NCBI GenBank assembly: GCA_003531115.1
Contig: DQHT01000135.1
Span: 1 to 49,912 of the forward strand
Direction of reading: 5' to 3'
DNA length: 49,912 nt
Origin: Bacteroidota bacterium
GTDB taxonomy: Bacteria > Bacteroidota > Bacteroidia > UBA8524
Shown: positions 21,101 through 29,073 of the stretch, in pieces
How positions within the stretch are numbered: position 1 is the stretch's first letter
How the letters are laid out: each line of letters opens with the position of its first letter
Position numbers and translations under genes: made by a program
Notes under the pieces: generated by a model
The model's input: only the letters and a program-made list of their open reading frames with translations
Told to the model about the DNA's origin: nothing
Databases searched by the model: none

Positions 21101-23753
21101 AGCCGGGAGTCCGGGTGAGTTTGGATCGGGGAACACCTACTATAGCCGAAAAACATCGGGTGATTGGGACGATCTTGACATGTGGTCCATCACCGGACAT
21201 AATGGAGCTGCCTTATCCTCCGCATCTGAGCTACCAAATGGTTCCCCCATCATCATTGCCTCCGGCGACACGGTTCTGGTCAGCGGTAATTCCAAGTTAG
21301 CTGAAACCGTAACCCTTCTGGGCCAGGCAGTTCTTGATCTGGGTAATACTTACGCCCATAACCTTGGGGTGGTAAGCGGAACGGGTACCCTGCGTATAAA
21401 AGCAACCGCAGGCGGACAATTTCTCTTCCCTGCCGGCACCTTTACTGCATTCACTTCGGCATCAGGAGGGACGGTAGAATTCTATGGCGCCACAAATGGT
21501 ACACTTCCTACCCGAACAGAGTATAACAATCTCCTTTTCAGCGATGCCGCCACGAAGACCCAGTCGAACGTGAATGTTACAGTCAACGGACTGTTTCGTA
21601 TTCAGGCTGGGGTATTGAGCAATACCAGTTTCAATAAAAATATTACCCTTAAAAAAAATTGGGTGAATGATGTGGGGGCTACAGGCTATGTTCCCGGTCA
21701 GGGAAAAGTACTATTTGCATCGGATTCAGCACAAAGTCTTGATGGAATAAGTCGCTTTTATAGTTTGGAATTTAGCGGAGCCGGAAACAAAACGCTCCTT
21801 GATTCGATCAGTGTAGGTTATCAGTTGCTGATGAACGGGGGGCTGGTTTATCTGGGTTCTAATAATCTTTTTATTGATTCGCTTGCGACCAGCTCCGGAA
21901 GTCCTTCAAACACGGCTATGGTCATACAAAATGGCAGCGGTCGTATCGTTAAACGGTATAAAAACACCAGTCCGGCCTTTGTTTTTCCTATCGGCGAAGA
22001 AACGGGCACCAGGGAATATTCTCCGGTCACCCTCTCCTTTAGCAGCGGAACTTTTAGTAGCCAGGCTTTTGTTTCGGTAATGGTTTACGACAGCGCCACG
22101 CCAACCTGTGCAGGAGGAAGTCATTCGATCACCCGGTACTGGAGTTTTACCCATTCAGGAATAAGCGCTTTCAATGCCACAGCAATGGCCACCTATAAAG
22201 TAGCGGATATTGTAGGAACCGAGTCGCTCATTGGGGCCAGGATGTCGCGTCCTTCCCTGCCTTGTGTGAATGGGTCGGTAACCGATACCAGTACCCACAC
22301 CCTGACATTTACCGGCAGTGTACTCAATTTCCTTTCCGGTGGTGAAGCACCGGCAGCACAACCAACAATTCAGGCCAGTTTCCTGTTTTTCACTCAAATC
22401 AGTGCCAGTCAAATGAAACTAACCTGGACCAAAGGAAACGGACAAGGAAGGATCGTTTTGGCTAAACAGGGCGCTGCGGTGAGTGTAAATCCGACTGACC
22501 TGATCGAATATTCGGTGGATACGAATTTCAGCGGCAGCCCTCAAGATCTGGGCAGTAACAATTTTGCTGTTTATCAGGGCACCGACAGCAGCTTTACACT
22601 AACCGGACTCAGCCCGGAGGTGGTTTACCATTTCGCTATTTATGAGTACACCAACCAGGGAACAGAGCGCGATTACCTCATTACAAATCCTCTGGTTGGA
22701 GTGATGCAGACCCTGGATATGGAACCGACCCTCACTGCAACGGGAGTGAATTTTCAGCATATAAGGCATACCAGTATCCATGTGGAATGGACAGGCGGAA
22801 ACGGAACCAATAAACTGCTGATCGCCCGAAAAAATGCCCCAGTGATCCTTGTTCCGGAAGACCGACAAACTTATTCCGCCAACCCGGTTATGGGACAAGG
22901 CTTTAATTTTGGGAACGACCAATTTGCCGTTTATTCGGGAGAACTGGATTCGGTTACACTTGTTGGCCTGGACCAGAATTCCCAATACCATTTTGCCCTT
23001 TTCGAATGGAATGGAACGGACACCACGACCAATTATTTGAATGCAACCCATTTTGCGGATAGCCAACATACTTATTTATTACTCGAAATGCATGTGCTCC
23101 TGGAGGGAACTTATCTGAATGGATTTATGAAGACGGATATTCAGGCCAATATTCCGGTTCATCAGCCCTATGGAACAGCACCATACAGTTTTAACGACTT
23201 TGATTCGCTTTTTGTGCTTCCTGCCGATAGTATTGTTGACTGGGCGTTTATAGAATTACGAAAATCGCCATCGGCGTCGACTGCCGGTGCATCCACAATA
23301 AGGGGAAAGGCTCTGGGCTTTATTCGTCCGGATGGCAGTATCGATGATACCGCTGCAGCACCGGGAATACTCGTAAAAACATCAGAACCTGGTGAATTTT
23401 TTGTGGTCGTCCATCACCGAACCCACGTTTCCATCATGTCATCGACCTACCTTAATGAACCTGATTCAACACATCCCTATTATTCCTACGATTTTACTGA
23501 CTCGGCAAGTAAAGCTTACGGAACCAATGCCCTGGTTTCATTAGGCAACGGAAAGTGGGGCATGTATGCCGGAAGAGCAGAAAATATAGGTTCCCCTCAG
23601 ACCATCGATACGGATGATCGCCTGAAAGTATGGGAAGACCGAAACCAATATGGCTACGTTCAAACAGATGTTACACTGGATGGAAATGTGGACGCTCAGG
23701 ACCGATCCCAGGTATGGAATAACCGGGATATTGCTTCCCAGGTGCCGCAGTAA
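15102..23753 (+). CDS. Giant modular beta-solenoid surface protein (2,883 aa) with dockerin-like C-terminus
   Basis: An exported adhesin-like protein. An in-frame stop at 15090-15092 with no ATG between forces a TTG start, at 15102 or more likely 15108, where it reads MKGVSLLFLTLLLFGRASG, a good signal peptide. Residues ~20-235 form a domain common in surface proteins (AGDLILIQAAY..TVPSGFTAY). Three modules follow, starting near residues 238, 1120 and 2012, each opening with a 'YS...GNW...TW' strand, continuing as beta-solenoid, and the three closing with FPVGSG, FPLGLSG or FPIGEETG (~974, 1881, 2294) plus a ~130-residue beta domain. Two fibronectin-III-like domains lie at ~2419-2655. The end (DVTLDGNVDAQDRSQVWNNRD) resembles a dockerin/EF-hand repeat. 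No Por-type T9SS sorting domain is visible. Expected at the cell surface or outside; ligand unknown. Confidence 0.88.
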   Translation: MTLKGVSLLFLTLLLFGRASGLDIEWVGSGSALSTGSATLSIPKPAGTSAGDLILIQAAYTTATGSITVPSGFTAYINDGANALEYAFCYRIADGTEGSSFSLSSTNTRDWIGSIAVYRNVNPGSPFEAIDYLTATMNAGDTSFVAPAVISNLGEGVHLIFGVAKHTGTPASISAPSGMTGLSDTLAAERLILQASQDLTTSGSTGIKTISFSGAQGGGGANGRSYFSISLILRPLRILYSYQSGNYDSSSTWTQDPSVSLLIPTGGLTPLAGDSVIIKNGRTITLSADKDSTGLGLLLEEGAVLDLQSFTLDDLNSISGKGRLRSSRTNGAVAYFPTAFSNTNFLGADGGILEYYCNSSVALNTSVLTCKHLELRRESSGTTEYTLTTNLEIYGNLSLGRTGSAISRLVVGNSTTALSLNIGGDASIAAGCEWRVGAFDGNHAISINGNLSNYGSLRFTNQTVPDYASEPSTGTATLTFTGAANATLLCYGKTDLYRLIVNKGTGQTYILSVESNDSTYFELFGTNDLTNNPSADPNPVVQKALSLQNGTLKLNENIYIPCLSTGGDDFFIPQSAGLWINGAHVVATTGTGSNTGITVIGLLRMSSGRIETGNSSGLLYRVNAGLTIEGGYLHTAQLCPAATGAHYLAYSQSGGHVVIEGTTENTGFARFSLLYTNCSFNQSGGLLEIKYPVNRTGTDINLIEINSSLQNFSSTGGQINAVSNRTAELAHFYVSGSLYSLNFSNAGGDAFVSHGALSVNNSLLLDQGSPSLDMADFNLNINGNLNIVTGAALDMGLGTLTFGGSSKQLFTLDGSLTGNLQNLSINKSDTLELAGTASSFVVNADFSLLNGVLNDGGKTLDLRGNLTLSSIHTGTGKILLSTATTRTLGGNGSGVVNNLEFNSSGDATVTFSSNLKIKGQLEFIGTARRVLDLASFNLTFDSFATVVNPGSNRFVRFNGLQSAGGMTKIYSNDSFAFPVGSGTGAVYDYTPARIYFTSSPTTYGSITVKPIATEHLAVTSASRSLTYHWKTSSSGFVLGSSEVVQEYDYLAADVVTGTDITEGNYVPARFDNGAVEWVVGSSTTVDTVNRTLTFTGITFPEIDGEYTAGDNDPSNPFGQIEIYYSRVNNGNWADVNTWTTNPDHTTVSPPGTIPNANTIMRIGNGTTIFHTIEVNTNGGNLGSLTIMEGSALDLNQTSGHNFGSIGGAADGGKGTIRIDRNGTSYTFPGGDFGDFLSAGSGTIEFYNSTTSAVTLPTTLSSYNKLIINAQSSGIINFPPIDLTLYDSLLITSTGTAACYLNPTNVALGDIVVEKSLLVADGILEIRSPGNSALRNYHVKGDIKIANGASLIAQANGSNLAHTLELEGSLVNDGTLDLFGTSSRYVSLHFTGTDTAWFTGTNTNASTDIYKITLNKGSNKLSMLVLDVAGTLTTQTSDWLTLTNGTFRFAKAGTTLTVWDNSGTFSIPATAALSLNHSTATMNLAQNSSNGTDLLLSGRLEVLVGTINVGNTANNRNNDIEYSSSGIPEIIISGGTLNVNGQIRRSTSGTSGSLYYKQSGGSVVNVYGRSYDDSRGMLEVVNSGSFFGMSDSSSLYITQSGSVTFPDLYLNPASASVTGGTIYFQPKSPTTGNQSYTLNSTIPLYSVAVVPDGANTSTLNLNTNGLTLGGNLQINANGTLVTNSLALRIAGRFQKSGTYTGGNSVLTFTGTNSAIEGDFSSQTIYQLALDSSSILSLSGSGTSLQITNQLTINSGAILHDSSHLIDLKGAMTNNGEHRSLSNSASNTLQFTGSSAQTVTGSGVFGNLVVNNGNTVNLQGATQINRQLTLTNGSLTIGEYRLTLEETATVSGNFGASQHIRTNGVLSDAGIMKKCPSGANNLYFPLGLSGKFTPARINITSSDASGTVTLRLVNAKHPSTRLLGDSQLNLYWSVDTTGFNNLTVTHTYEYVDADVGGPEATYVGGRYVSPNWTPVLGISGTVNTTSNTITLSNVEYINGSFSAGSPGEFGSGNTYYSRKTSGDWDDLDMWSITGHNGAALSSASELPNGSPIIIASGDTVLVSGNSKLAETVTLLGQAVLDLGNTYAHNLGVVSGTGTLRIKATAGGQFLFPAGTFTAFTSASGGTVEFYGATNGTLPTRTEYNNLLFSDAATKTQSNVNVTVNGLFRIQAGVLSNTSFNKNITLKKNWVNDVGATGYVPGQGKVLFASDSAQSLDGISRFYSLEFSGAGNKTLLDSISVGYQLLMNGGLVYLGSNNLFIDSLATSSGSPSNTAMVIQNGSGRIVKRYKNTSPAFVFPIGEETGTREYSPVTLSFSSGTFSSQAFVSVMVYDSATPTCAGGSHSITRYWSFTHSGISAFNATAMATYKVADIVGTESLIGARMSRPSLPCVNGSVTDTSTHTLTFTGSVLNFLSGGEAPAAQPTIQASFLFFTQISASQMKLTWTKGNGQGRIVLAKQGAAVSVNPTDLIEYSVDTNFSGSPQDLGSNNFAVYQGTDSSFTLTGLSPEVVYHFAIYEYTNQGTERDYLITNPLVGVMQTLDMEPTLTATGVNFQHIRHTSIHVEWTGGNGTNKLLIARKNAPVILVPEDRQTYSANPVMGQGFNFGNDQFAVYSGELDSVTLVGLDQNSQYHFALFEWNGTDTTTNYLNATHFADSQHTYLLLEMHVLLEGTYLNGFMKTDIQANIPVHQPYGTAPYSFNDFDSLFVLPADSIVDWAFIELRKSPSASTAGASTIRGKALGFIRPDGSIDDTAAAPGILVKTSEPGEFFVVVHHRTHVSIMSSTYLNEPDSTHPYYSYDFTDSASKAYGTNALVSLGNGKWGMYAGRAENIGSPQTIDTDDRLKVWEDRNQYGYVQTDVTLDGNVDAQDRSQVWNNRDIASQVPQ

Positions 23754-23768
23754 GGGCCAAATTGGCTT

Positions 23769-24842
23769 TTAAAACTTCCTCAGCCAGGAACAGGTGGGTA
23801 CCGGAAAGGAAAATGTTTCGCCAGGTTGGTAAACACTTACCCCCGCTAGGGCGAATTGGAAAGCCGTGGTAGCTGTTTGCTGGAATCGCATACCCGGCAT
23901 CAGGTAGAATATCGTGGTTTGTACTGCAGGATCTTCACTCACAACTACTTGATCAAGTTGACCACCGGAAGAGACATCTGTACGCGTTGTTTCCTGAGAA
24001 GTTCTTTCCCCAATGAACAGCATTCCGTCTAAAATAACGCTGGCCTTCTTTCCTACAGGAAATACACCGCCCAGGCCAAATGCAGCCCCGGCAAATGTCC
24101 TGTATTGATCTTCATAAGGGATTTCAGGGGCAGTCCAATTACCCTGAACCTGAACAGCGTCATACGTGCCGGTTTTTTCTGCCCGAACTAGTGTCATTCG
24201 CGGACTGATATACCCATAACCTGCCGAAAAGGTGATGTTCCTTATCCGGTCGCCCACCGAAACCATGCCCCAATGCAAACCGCCAAATCCCTGAAAAGAA
24301 TTAAAATAGCCGGAGGTACCCATGATGGTACCCAAACCAAAATTCAGTTTTTTATTTTTTGTTGGGATGGAGTATTTCACTGCCAGGGCCAGTGGACTTG
24401 CGATCCAGGTAGACATAACTCCCAGTGAAAGTCTGTCAGTTACGGCAAAATGCACCTCCGGACCAAAGAGGTTGAGCATCGCATAATTTTCATTCTTTTT
24501 GATAGGCAATGCATTTGTGGTAAAGTGGTAGCGCGTGGTAAAAGGTCCTGCACTCCGATAATCATGGTCATCTGTTACTGTTTCCACTACTTCGCCGTCT
24601 TTGATCGGCGTAATGCGGGCAATACTACTTTTCAGGATATAGATCTTGCCCAAAGCCTGCGTTTCCAGAAGGATCTCCCTTCCATCATCACTCAAAATAT
24701 AGCCGACTCGTTCGGTGCCGTCATTCATTACGACAACGACTTTTTGACGGGTACTGTCACTTTCAGACTGAGCCTGCAGATGGAGTTGCGAACTCAGGGC
24801 AAACGCAAAAAGGATCAAAAACAAACGGATAGGAAATTTCAT
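23769..24842 (-). CDS. Predicted outer-membrane beta-barrel protein, function unknown
   Basis: A 357-residue product with signal peptide MKFPIRLFLILFAFALSSQL..QAQ. Residues ~33-75 form a small beta domain (VVVVMNDGTERVGYILSDDG..LGKIYILKSSIARI), then alternating hydrophobic strands (LNFGLGTIMGTSG.., FAGAAFGLGGVFPVGKKASVILDG) resemble an 8-12 stranded barrel. No family recognised. It converges on the giant surface-protein gene. Its promoter shares a 20-bp motif at identical spacing with the four-helix-bundle gene at 32195. Confidence 0.7.
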   Translation of the reverse strand: MKFPIRLFLILFAFALSSQLHLQAQSESDSTRQKVVVVMNDGTERVGYILSDDGREILLETQALGKIYILKSSIARITPIKDGEVVETVTDDHDYRSAGPFTTRYHFTTNALPIKKNENYAMLNLFGPEVHFAVTDRLSLGVMSTWIASPLALAVKYSIPTKNKKLNFGLGTIMGTSGYFNSFQGFGGLHWGMVSVGDRIRNITFSAGYGYISPRMTLVRAEKTGTYDAVQVQGNWTAPEIPYEDQYRTFAGAAFGLGGVFPVGKKASVILDGMLFIGERTSQETTRTDVSSGGQLDQVVVSEDPAVQTTIFYLMPGMRFQQTATTAFQFALAGVSVYQPGETFSFPVPTCSWLRKF

Positions 24843-24865
24843 ACTGTCAAGGGTTTAGGTTATAT

Positions 24866-24912
24866 CAAAGCTAGGCATTCGCTTCATACGAAGTGTCACA
24901 GTTTTGTCAAAT
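24866..24912 (-). promoter_or_regulatory. Promoter with TGTCA direct-repeat motif, copy 1
   Basis: On the plus strand, GTGTCACAGTTTTGTCAAAT occupies 24893-24912 and the -7 box (TAGCTTTG on the minus strand) occupies 24866-24873. The spacing from the motif's TTTG to the box is 34 nt. TGTCA occurs twice, 11 bp apart. The same arrangement occurs at 32218-32264. Confidence 0.6.
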
Positions 24913-24933
24913 GATTGTTACCAACCATTTGCC

Positions 24934-24941
24934 TAATTTTG
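24934..24941 (+). promoter_or_regulatory. -7 box of the pterin dehydratase gene
   Basis: TAATTTTG, a perfect TAnnTTTG, ends 4 nt before the ATG at 24946. Confidence 0.55.
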
Positions 24942-24945
24942 ATAG

Positions 24946-25194
24946 ATGTGGAAAGAAGAAAACAATGCCCTGGAAAGGACTTATGAATTTAAAACCTTCG
25001 TTGCCGCCATCGCCTTTATGGTGAATGCCGCCATGTATATCGACCAGATGAACCATCACCCGGAGTGGATGAATGTCTATAATAAAGTCATCGTAAAGCT
25101 GCAATCGCACGATGCCGGTAATACGGTTACGGAAAAAGACCGTGAATTGGCGAAGGTTTTGGATAAAGTCTACGAGGAAGTGATGGCAAAATAG
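24946..25194 (+). CDS. 4a-hydroxytetrahydrobiopterin (pterin-4a-carbinolamine) dehydratase
   Basis: An 82-residue protein with the family signature: a helix ending QMNHHPEWMNVYNKVIVKL (His37-His38) and SHDAGNTVTEKD (His55), plus A-x-x-x-D at the end. It dehydrates 4a-hydroxy-tetrahydropterin to recycle the cofactor of aromatic amino-acid hydroxylases. It is slightly short, starting directly at the first strand, as is common for bacterial members. No hydroxylase gene is adjacent. It converges on the M14 peptidase gene with a 4-bp gap. Confidence 0.92.
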   Translation: MWKEENNALERTYEFKTFVAAIAFMVNAAMYIDQMNHHPEWMNVYNKVIVKLQSHDAGNTVTEKDRELAKVLDKVYEEVMAK

Positions 25195-25198
25195 TCCA

Positions 25199-26929
25199 TC
25201 AATATGGAATCAGATAAACCGGATACCGCTTAAACGACTCCTCAAAATAGGGACTGTTCCGGTAAACAAAATACAATTGCTCAAAAGCACTGGCGGCAAA
25301 ATGAGGATCGGCTGCCTTTTTGTCCTCAAGCCTGGCTTTTAATTCCGGGTCATTACGAAGCATTTCAGCTGCGATGTCTTCAAACACGTAATCCGAAAAC
25401 CACTCTTTCTGTTGGAGTATAGCATCAAAAAAGTTCCAGTTAAAATACGAATCCGGGGCTTCGGGCTGTAAGACATTGGCAAGGAACGCCTCCGTTTTTG
25501 CATCCGGAATGATCAGGTAATCGCCTTTGCGGAATAGTCTGCTTTGTGTTGACCAGCGTACTTTCGTCTGGCTATGGACATAATGCCCTTCATAAGGAAA
25601 TTTCATTGTTTCAAACGACAGGATCCGTGCTTCCATAACCTGAAAAGTATCATTTCCCTCTAGGGTCTCGACCTTAACACCATTGGCGGCAAGGCGTTCC
25701 ACAACTTCCTGCCAGGCCTGGGGAATGACATAAGCCCGAACACTTTGTCCGCTCGCAATCACCTTAAAATCATCGCAAAAAGGGATGTTCTTTTCAAAAG
25801 GTTTGCTTCGGTTATAAAACAAACGGGGCTGTTCGCTTACCTCACTGGGTTTATATTCCGCGGCATAACCTTTAAAGCGGAGGCTATCGCATATACCGCT
25901 TGATTCCCAGGCGTATGGAATAGCATAAGAATGCCCGCGGGAAGCATAGGCTGCCCTGGCAAGCCGGTCTTTGTTTATGGATAAAGAGGGATTCACCTCT
26001 TGCGTTAAAAGGATCAATTCTTCCAAAAACAACCGTGTAGCGCTTACACGCTTTGCATAAGGCTTGAGCATATGGGTTTCGCTCACAAACGAAATACAGT
26101 CGAACAGGCTGGTATAACCATTCGAAAATCGTGGCGTTTCCAGAAATGCCGTAAAACCACTATCCGGGGATTGGCCGTGTACATTGACATAAGGCGCCAT
26201 TTCCTCACCCCGCGTTTTCATGCGGATAAATAACTCGGGTAAAAGTCTGGTTTTGAGGAGGCTGGCACAATGATCCCCATACTTTTCTTCCTGGGAATGG
26301 ATAAGTGTCATTGTGTAAGGATAGTCGGCCCCATTCGATACATGGGTATCAACAAAAACATGGGGATTCCAGGTATGGAAGATTTGGTAGAAAGCAAAGG
26401 TATTCAGGGCATCCGCCTTAATGAAGTCGCGGTTAAGGTCCAGGTTTTTTCCGCTTCCCCTGAAGCCATACTCCTCCGGCCCCAGCTGGTTTGCCCGGCT
26501 AAAAGCGCTACGGTTCATTGCTCCATCTATATTATAAAAAGGAATAACCAGGATCCGAACACCGGCATACTTCTTTCTAAGCCCTTCATTTTTAGCCAGA
26601 TCACGCATGATCATCAGGGAGGCTTCTACTCCATCCGGTTCGCCGGGATGGATCGCGTTATTGATCAAAAGGACTTCCTTCGTGGTTTCCGGAGCGAAGT
26701 TTTTATCGGCATCAAATACCAACAAATGAAGCGGTTCACCTGCATCTGTGTTTCCATACGCAAACAAGGAAATGTATGGAGACAAAGAATCGATCTGTTC
26801 ACAGAAACGAATTCCAGCTTCATAGGTGAAGGTGCAGGTACCTTCGGATCTTTCACATTCTGTTAAAAGTTCCTGACCCGCAAGGTTGTTCATTAATGCT
26901 AACAGAATGGTAAGCAGTATAATGCGCAT
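25199..26929 (-). CDS. Exported M14-family zinc carboxypeptidase
   Basis: A 576-residue product with signal peptide MRIILLTILLALMNNLAGQ. Zinc ligands are His94 and Glu97 in HPGEPDG and His196 in VDTHVSNG; NLDLNRDF (~162-169) is the substrate-binding Asn-Arg region. It is expected in the periplasm or outside, cutting C-terminal residues or cell-wall peptides. The C-terminal ~250 residues are a poorly conserved extension. The -7 box lies 4 nt from the ATG, and the 15-bp palindrome of the divergent ATPase gene lies 39 bp upstream. Confidence 0.88.
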   Translation of the reverse strand: MRIILLTILLALMNNLAGQELLTECERSEGTCTFTYEAGIRFCEQIDSLSPYISLFAYGNTDAGEPLHLLVFDADKNFAPETTKEVLLINNAIHPGEPDGVEASLMIMRDLAKNEGLRKKYAGVRILVIPFYNIDGAMNRSAFSRANQLGPEEYGFRGSGKNLDLNRDFIKADALNTFAFYQIFHTWNPHVFVDTHVSNGADYPYTMTLIHSQEEKYGDHCASLLKTRLLPELFIRMKTRGEEMAPYVNVHGQSPDSGFTAFLETPRFSNGYTSLFDCISFVSETHMLKPYAKRVSATRLFLEELILLTQEVNPSLSINKDRLARAAYASRGHSYAIPYAWESSGICDSLRFKGYAAEYKPSEVSEQPRLFYNRSKPFEKNIPFCDDFKVIASGQSVRAYVIPQAWQEVVERLAANGVKVETLEGNDTFQVMEARILSFETMKFPYEGHYVHSQTKVRWSTQSRLFRKGDYLIIPDAKTEAFLANVLQPEAPDSYFNWNFFDAILQQKEWFSDYVFEDIAAEMLRNDPELKARLEDKKAADPHFAASAFEQLYFVYRNSPYFEESFKRYPVYLIPY

Positions 26930-26933
26930 GCGA

Positions 26934-26941
26934 CAAAGATA
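26934..26941 (-). promoter_or_regulatory. -7 box of the M14 peptidase gene
   Basis: TATCTTTG on the minus strand, a perfect TAnnTTTG, ends 4 nt before the ATG at 26929. Confidence 0.55.
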
Positions 26942-26967
26942 TTATATTCGGACTCTTCGCAATATCC

Positions 26968-27000
26968 TTACAATTTCGGAATCCAATTCCGAAATTGTAA
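26968..27000. promoter_or_regulatory. Perfect 15-bp inverted repeat between divergent genes
   Basis: TTACAATTTCGGAAT (26968-26982) and its exact reverse complement (26986-27000) are separated by CCA. The repeat ends 9 bp before the DUF4143 ATPase start and lies 26 bp from the -7 box of the divergent peptidase gene. It is a candidate operator or protein-binding palindrome; no T-run suggests a terminator. Confidence 0.75.
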
Positions 27001-27009
27001 TATTGTACT

Positions 27010-28170
27010 ATGATTCAAAGAAAGGCAAAGGCAGAATTGGAGCAACTATCCAGGGAATTCAAGGCTGTTTCGGTCATTGGACCACGACAATCAGGAAAAA
27101 CTACGCTGGTTCGCTCCACCTTTTTGGACAAGCCTTATGTGAGTTTAGAGAATCCCGATACAAGGCAATTCGCCACAGATGATCCTCGTGGTTTCCTGGA
27201 TAACTTTATAGAAGGCGCCATTATTGATGAGATTCAAAGAGTTCCTCAATTATTTTCGTATCTCCAACAACGACTTGATGAATCAAACCAGAAAGGCCTT
27301 TTTATTCTTACTGGCTCGAATAATTTCCTCATACAGGAACAGATCACCCAAAGTCTCGCAGGTAGAATTGCCATATTGAATCTGCTACCCCTTAGCATTC
27401 AGGAGATCGGCGAACTAAGACCCCATACTCTGGATGAAATGCTGATAAAGGGATCGTATCCTGAACTTTATGCCCATGAAATATCACCGATCAGATGGCA
27501 TAATAATTATATCCAAACCTATCTGGAAAGGGATGTACGCTTGATTAGGAATATCGGCAACCTGCAGATGTTCGAAAGGTTTATCCGTTTGTGTGCTGCA
27601 CGGATAGGACAACTCTTAAATATGAACAGTCTGGCCATTGAAACCGGAATAGATATGAAAACGGTAAGCGCCTGGCTGTCTGTTTTGGAAAGCAGCTTCG
27701 TAGTTTTTCGTCTAAAACCTCATCACGCAAACTTCAATAAACGCATTGTAAAAATGCCCAAATTGTACTTCTGCGATACCGGACTTGCCGCCGCCTTACT
27801 TGGAATTGAACGACCCGATCAAATGAACTTGCACCCCATGAGGGGAAATTTATTCGAAAACCTCATCGTGGCTGACTTGCTAAAGAATAGGTATAATTTA
27901 GGCCTCCCTTCTAATTTATACTTTTGGAGGGACAATGTGGGTCATGAAGTGGATATCATACAAGACCAGGCTGGCGAACTTACAGCCATTGAAATCAAAT
28001 CAGGACGAACAATCACTCCGGAATTTTTCAAAGGTCTTAATTATTGGAATTCCCTGACCCAAACTAAAGGGGGCATGCTAATTTATGGGGGAGATAAAAT
28101 TCAAAAAAGAAGTGATGGAATAAGTATTTTACCCTGGTCTAAGCTTGCGGAAACTACCACAAACAAATAA
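27010..28170 (+). CDS. AAA-type ATPase with DUF4143 domain
   Basis: A 386-residue protein. The N-terminal P-loop ATPase has Walker A GPRQSGKTTL (residues 24-33), Walker B AIIDEIQR (Asp73-Glu74) and sensor LTGSNN (~100-105). A winged-helix-like segment follows, then a C-terminal DUF4143 domain with GHEVDII...AIEIKSG, the Asp..Glu-x-Lys pattern of the PD-(D/E)XK nuclease superfamily. Function is unknown; members are scattered and often behave as accessory genes. It starts 9 bp after a 15-bp palindrome and overlaps the convergent downstream gene by 17 bp. Confidence 0.88.
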   Translation: MIQRKAKAELEQLSREFKAVSVIGPRQSGKTTLVRSTFLDKPYVSLENPDTRQFATDDPRGFLDNFIEGAIIDEIQRVPQLFSYLQQRLDESNQKGLFILTGSNNFLIQEQITQSLAGRIAILNLLPLSIQEIGELRPHTLDEMLIKGSYPELYAHEISPIRWHNNYIQTYLERDVRLIRNIGNLQMFERFIRLCAARIGQLLNMNSLAIETGIDMKTVSAWLSVLESSFVVFRLKPHHANFNKRIVKMPKLYFCDTGLAAALLGIERPDQMNLHPMRGNLFENLIVADLLKNRYNLGLPSNLYFWRDNVGHEVDIIQDQAGELTAIEIKSGRTITPEFFKGLNYWNSLTQTKGGMLIYGGDKIQKRSDGISILPWSKLAETTTNK

Positions 28171-29053
28171 TCCGCTTCTGAACCCTTTGCCAGTTCTGGA
28201 TCTCGTTCATTCCAATGCGGATCTCCTCATCATAAGCATAATGCACAATTTTCTCTTCCTTCAGGAGCGCTGCCCATCGTTCTCTGGTCACGGAAGAATA
28301 GGACGATAAGTGCACCTCGGTCTCCAATCCCTTTAGCTTTCCGCATCGGTTCAGGGCAGTATAGGTTTCCAGTTTTGTCGCGCTGTCCAATCCCATGCTT
28401 ATCTCCTGCATCAATGTATCGTGGGCAGGATAGGTTGCCAGGCTCAGATTCCACATCACATGCAGCAAACTATCCGCACATTCGACCTCATCGGCAATTG
28501 CAAATTGGGCAGATGGGGAAATGTCAACTCCATATTTATCAAATACCTTATCCATCGGAATAAAATAGCCGAGTAAAATGTCGGGAACTCCAGTCTCTGA
28601 ATTTTTGCCCAACCAGGTACTGATTTCGCCATAGGCTAAAGGTTCTACCCCATACGTACCAAGCAGCTCCAACAGAATTCCATCCAAAGCTTTTTTTGTT
28701 GTTTCTACCTGGATCGCCTGGGAAAAGGTCTTTTGTCGCCCGGGTTCAAAATAAAAAGTGAAGGGCACTTTCCTGAGGAGTTTATAAAATATTGTCCAAT
28801 GTTCGCCTTGCTCCTTTTCTGCACTCAGGTAAAGATAACCATCGAGTATGGATCTTTTTTCGCTGGTCTCCCGGATACGCAACTCAAGCTCATAGGTTTT
28901 CAGGCTGATCCGCTCATTATCTATCAGCTCGCTTTCACTGAGGAAATAACGCAGGGAATCTCCCTGTTTCCACTTTGGGGTCAATTGTCCCTGAGCCTGA
29001 ATGCCGGTATATGCCAGAATGAGTATTACAACGAATAGTGCGCGTTTCATCAT
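28154..29053 (-). CDS. Exported protein of unknown function
   Basis: A 299-residue product with signal peptide MMKRALFVVILILAYTGIQAQG. The rest is a mixed alpha-beta protein (KWKQGDSLRYFLSESELI..) I do not recognise; the opening 'W..GD..Y' is common in Bacteroidota exported proteins. It lies 20 bp after metH-C in the same direction, so it may be read from the metH transcript. The C-terminus overlaps the ATPase gene by 17 bp. The alternative start at 29050 removes one Met. Confidence 0.7.
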   Translation of the reverse strand: MMKRALFVVILILAYTGIQAQGQLTPKWKQGDSLRYFLSESELIDNERISLKTYELELRIRETSEKRSILDGYLYLSAEKEQGEHWTIFYKLLRKVPFTFYFEPGRQKTFSQAIQVETTKKALDGILLELLGTYGVEPLAYGEISTWLGKNSETGVPDILLGYFIPMDKVFDKYGVDISPSAQFAIADEVECADSLLHVMWNLSLATYPAHDTLMQEISMGLDSATKLETYTALNRCGKLKGLETEVHLSSYSSVTRERWAALLKEEKIVHYAYDEEIRIGMNEIQNWQRVQKRIICLW

Positions 29054-29073
29054 GCCGTGTTAAAGATAAGGAA

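Noticed and set aside
23755..23772. GGCCAAATTGGCTTTT as a terminator after the giant gene
   Set aside because: The stem is only 4-5 bp with almost no loop; too weak to call.
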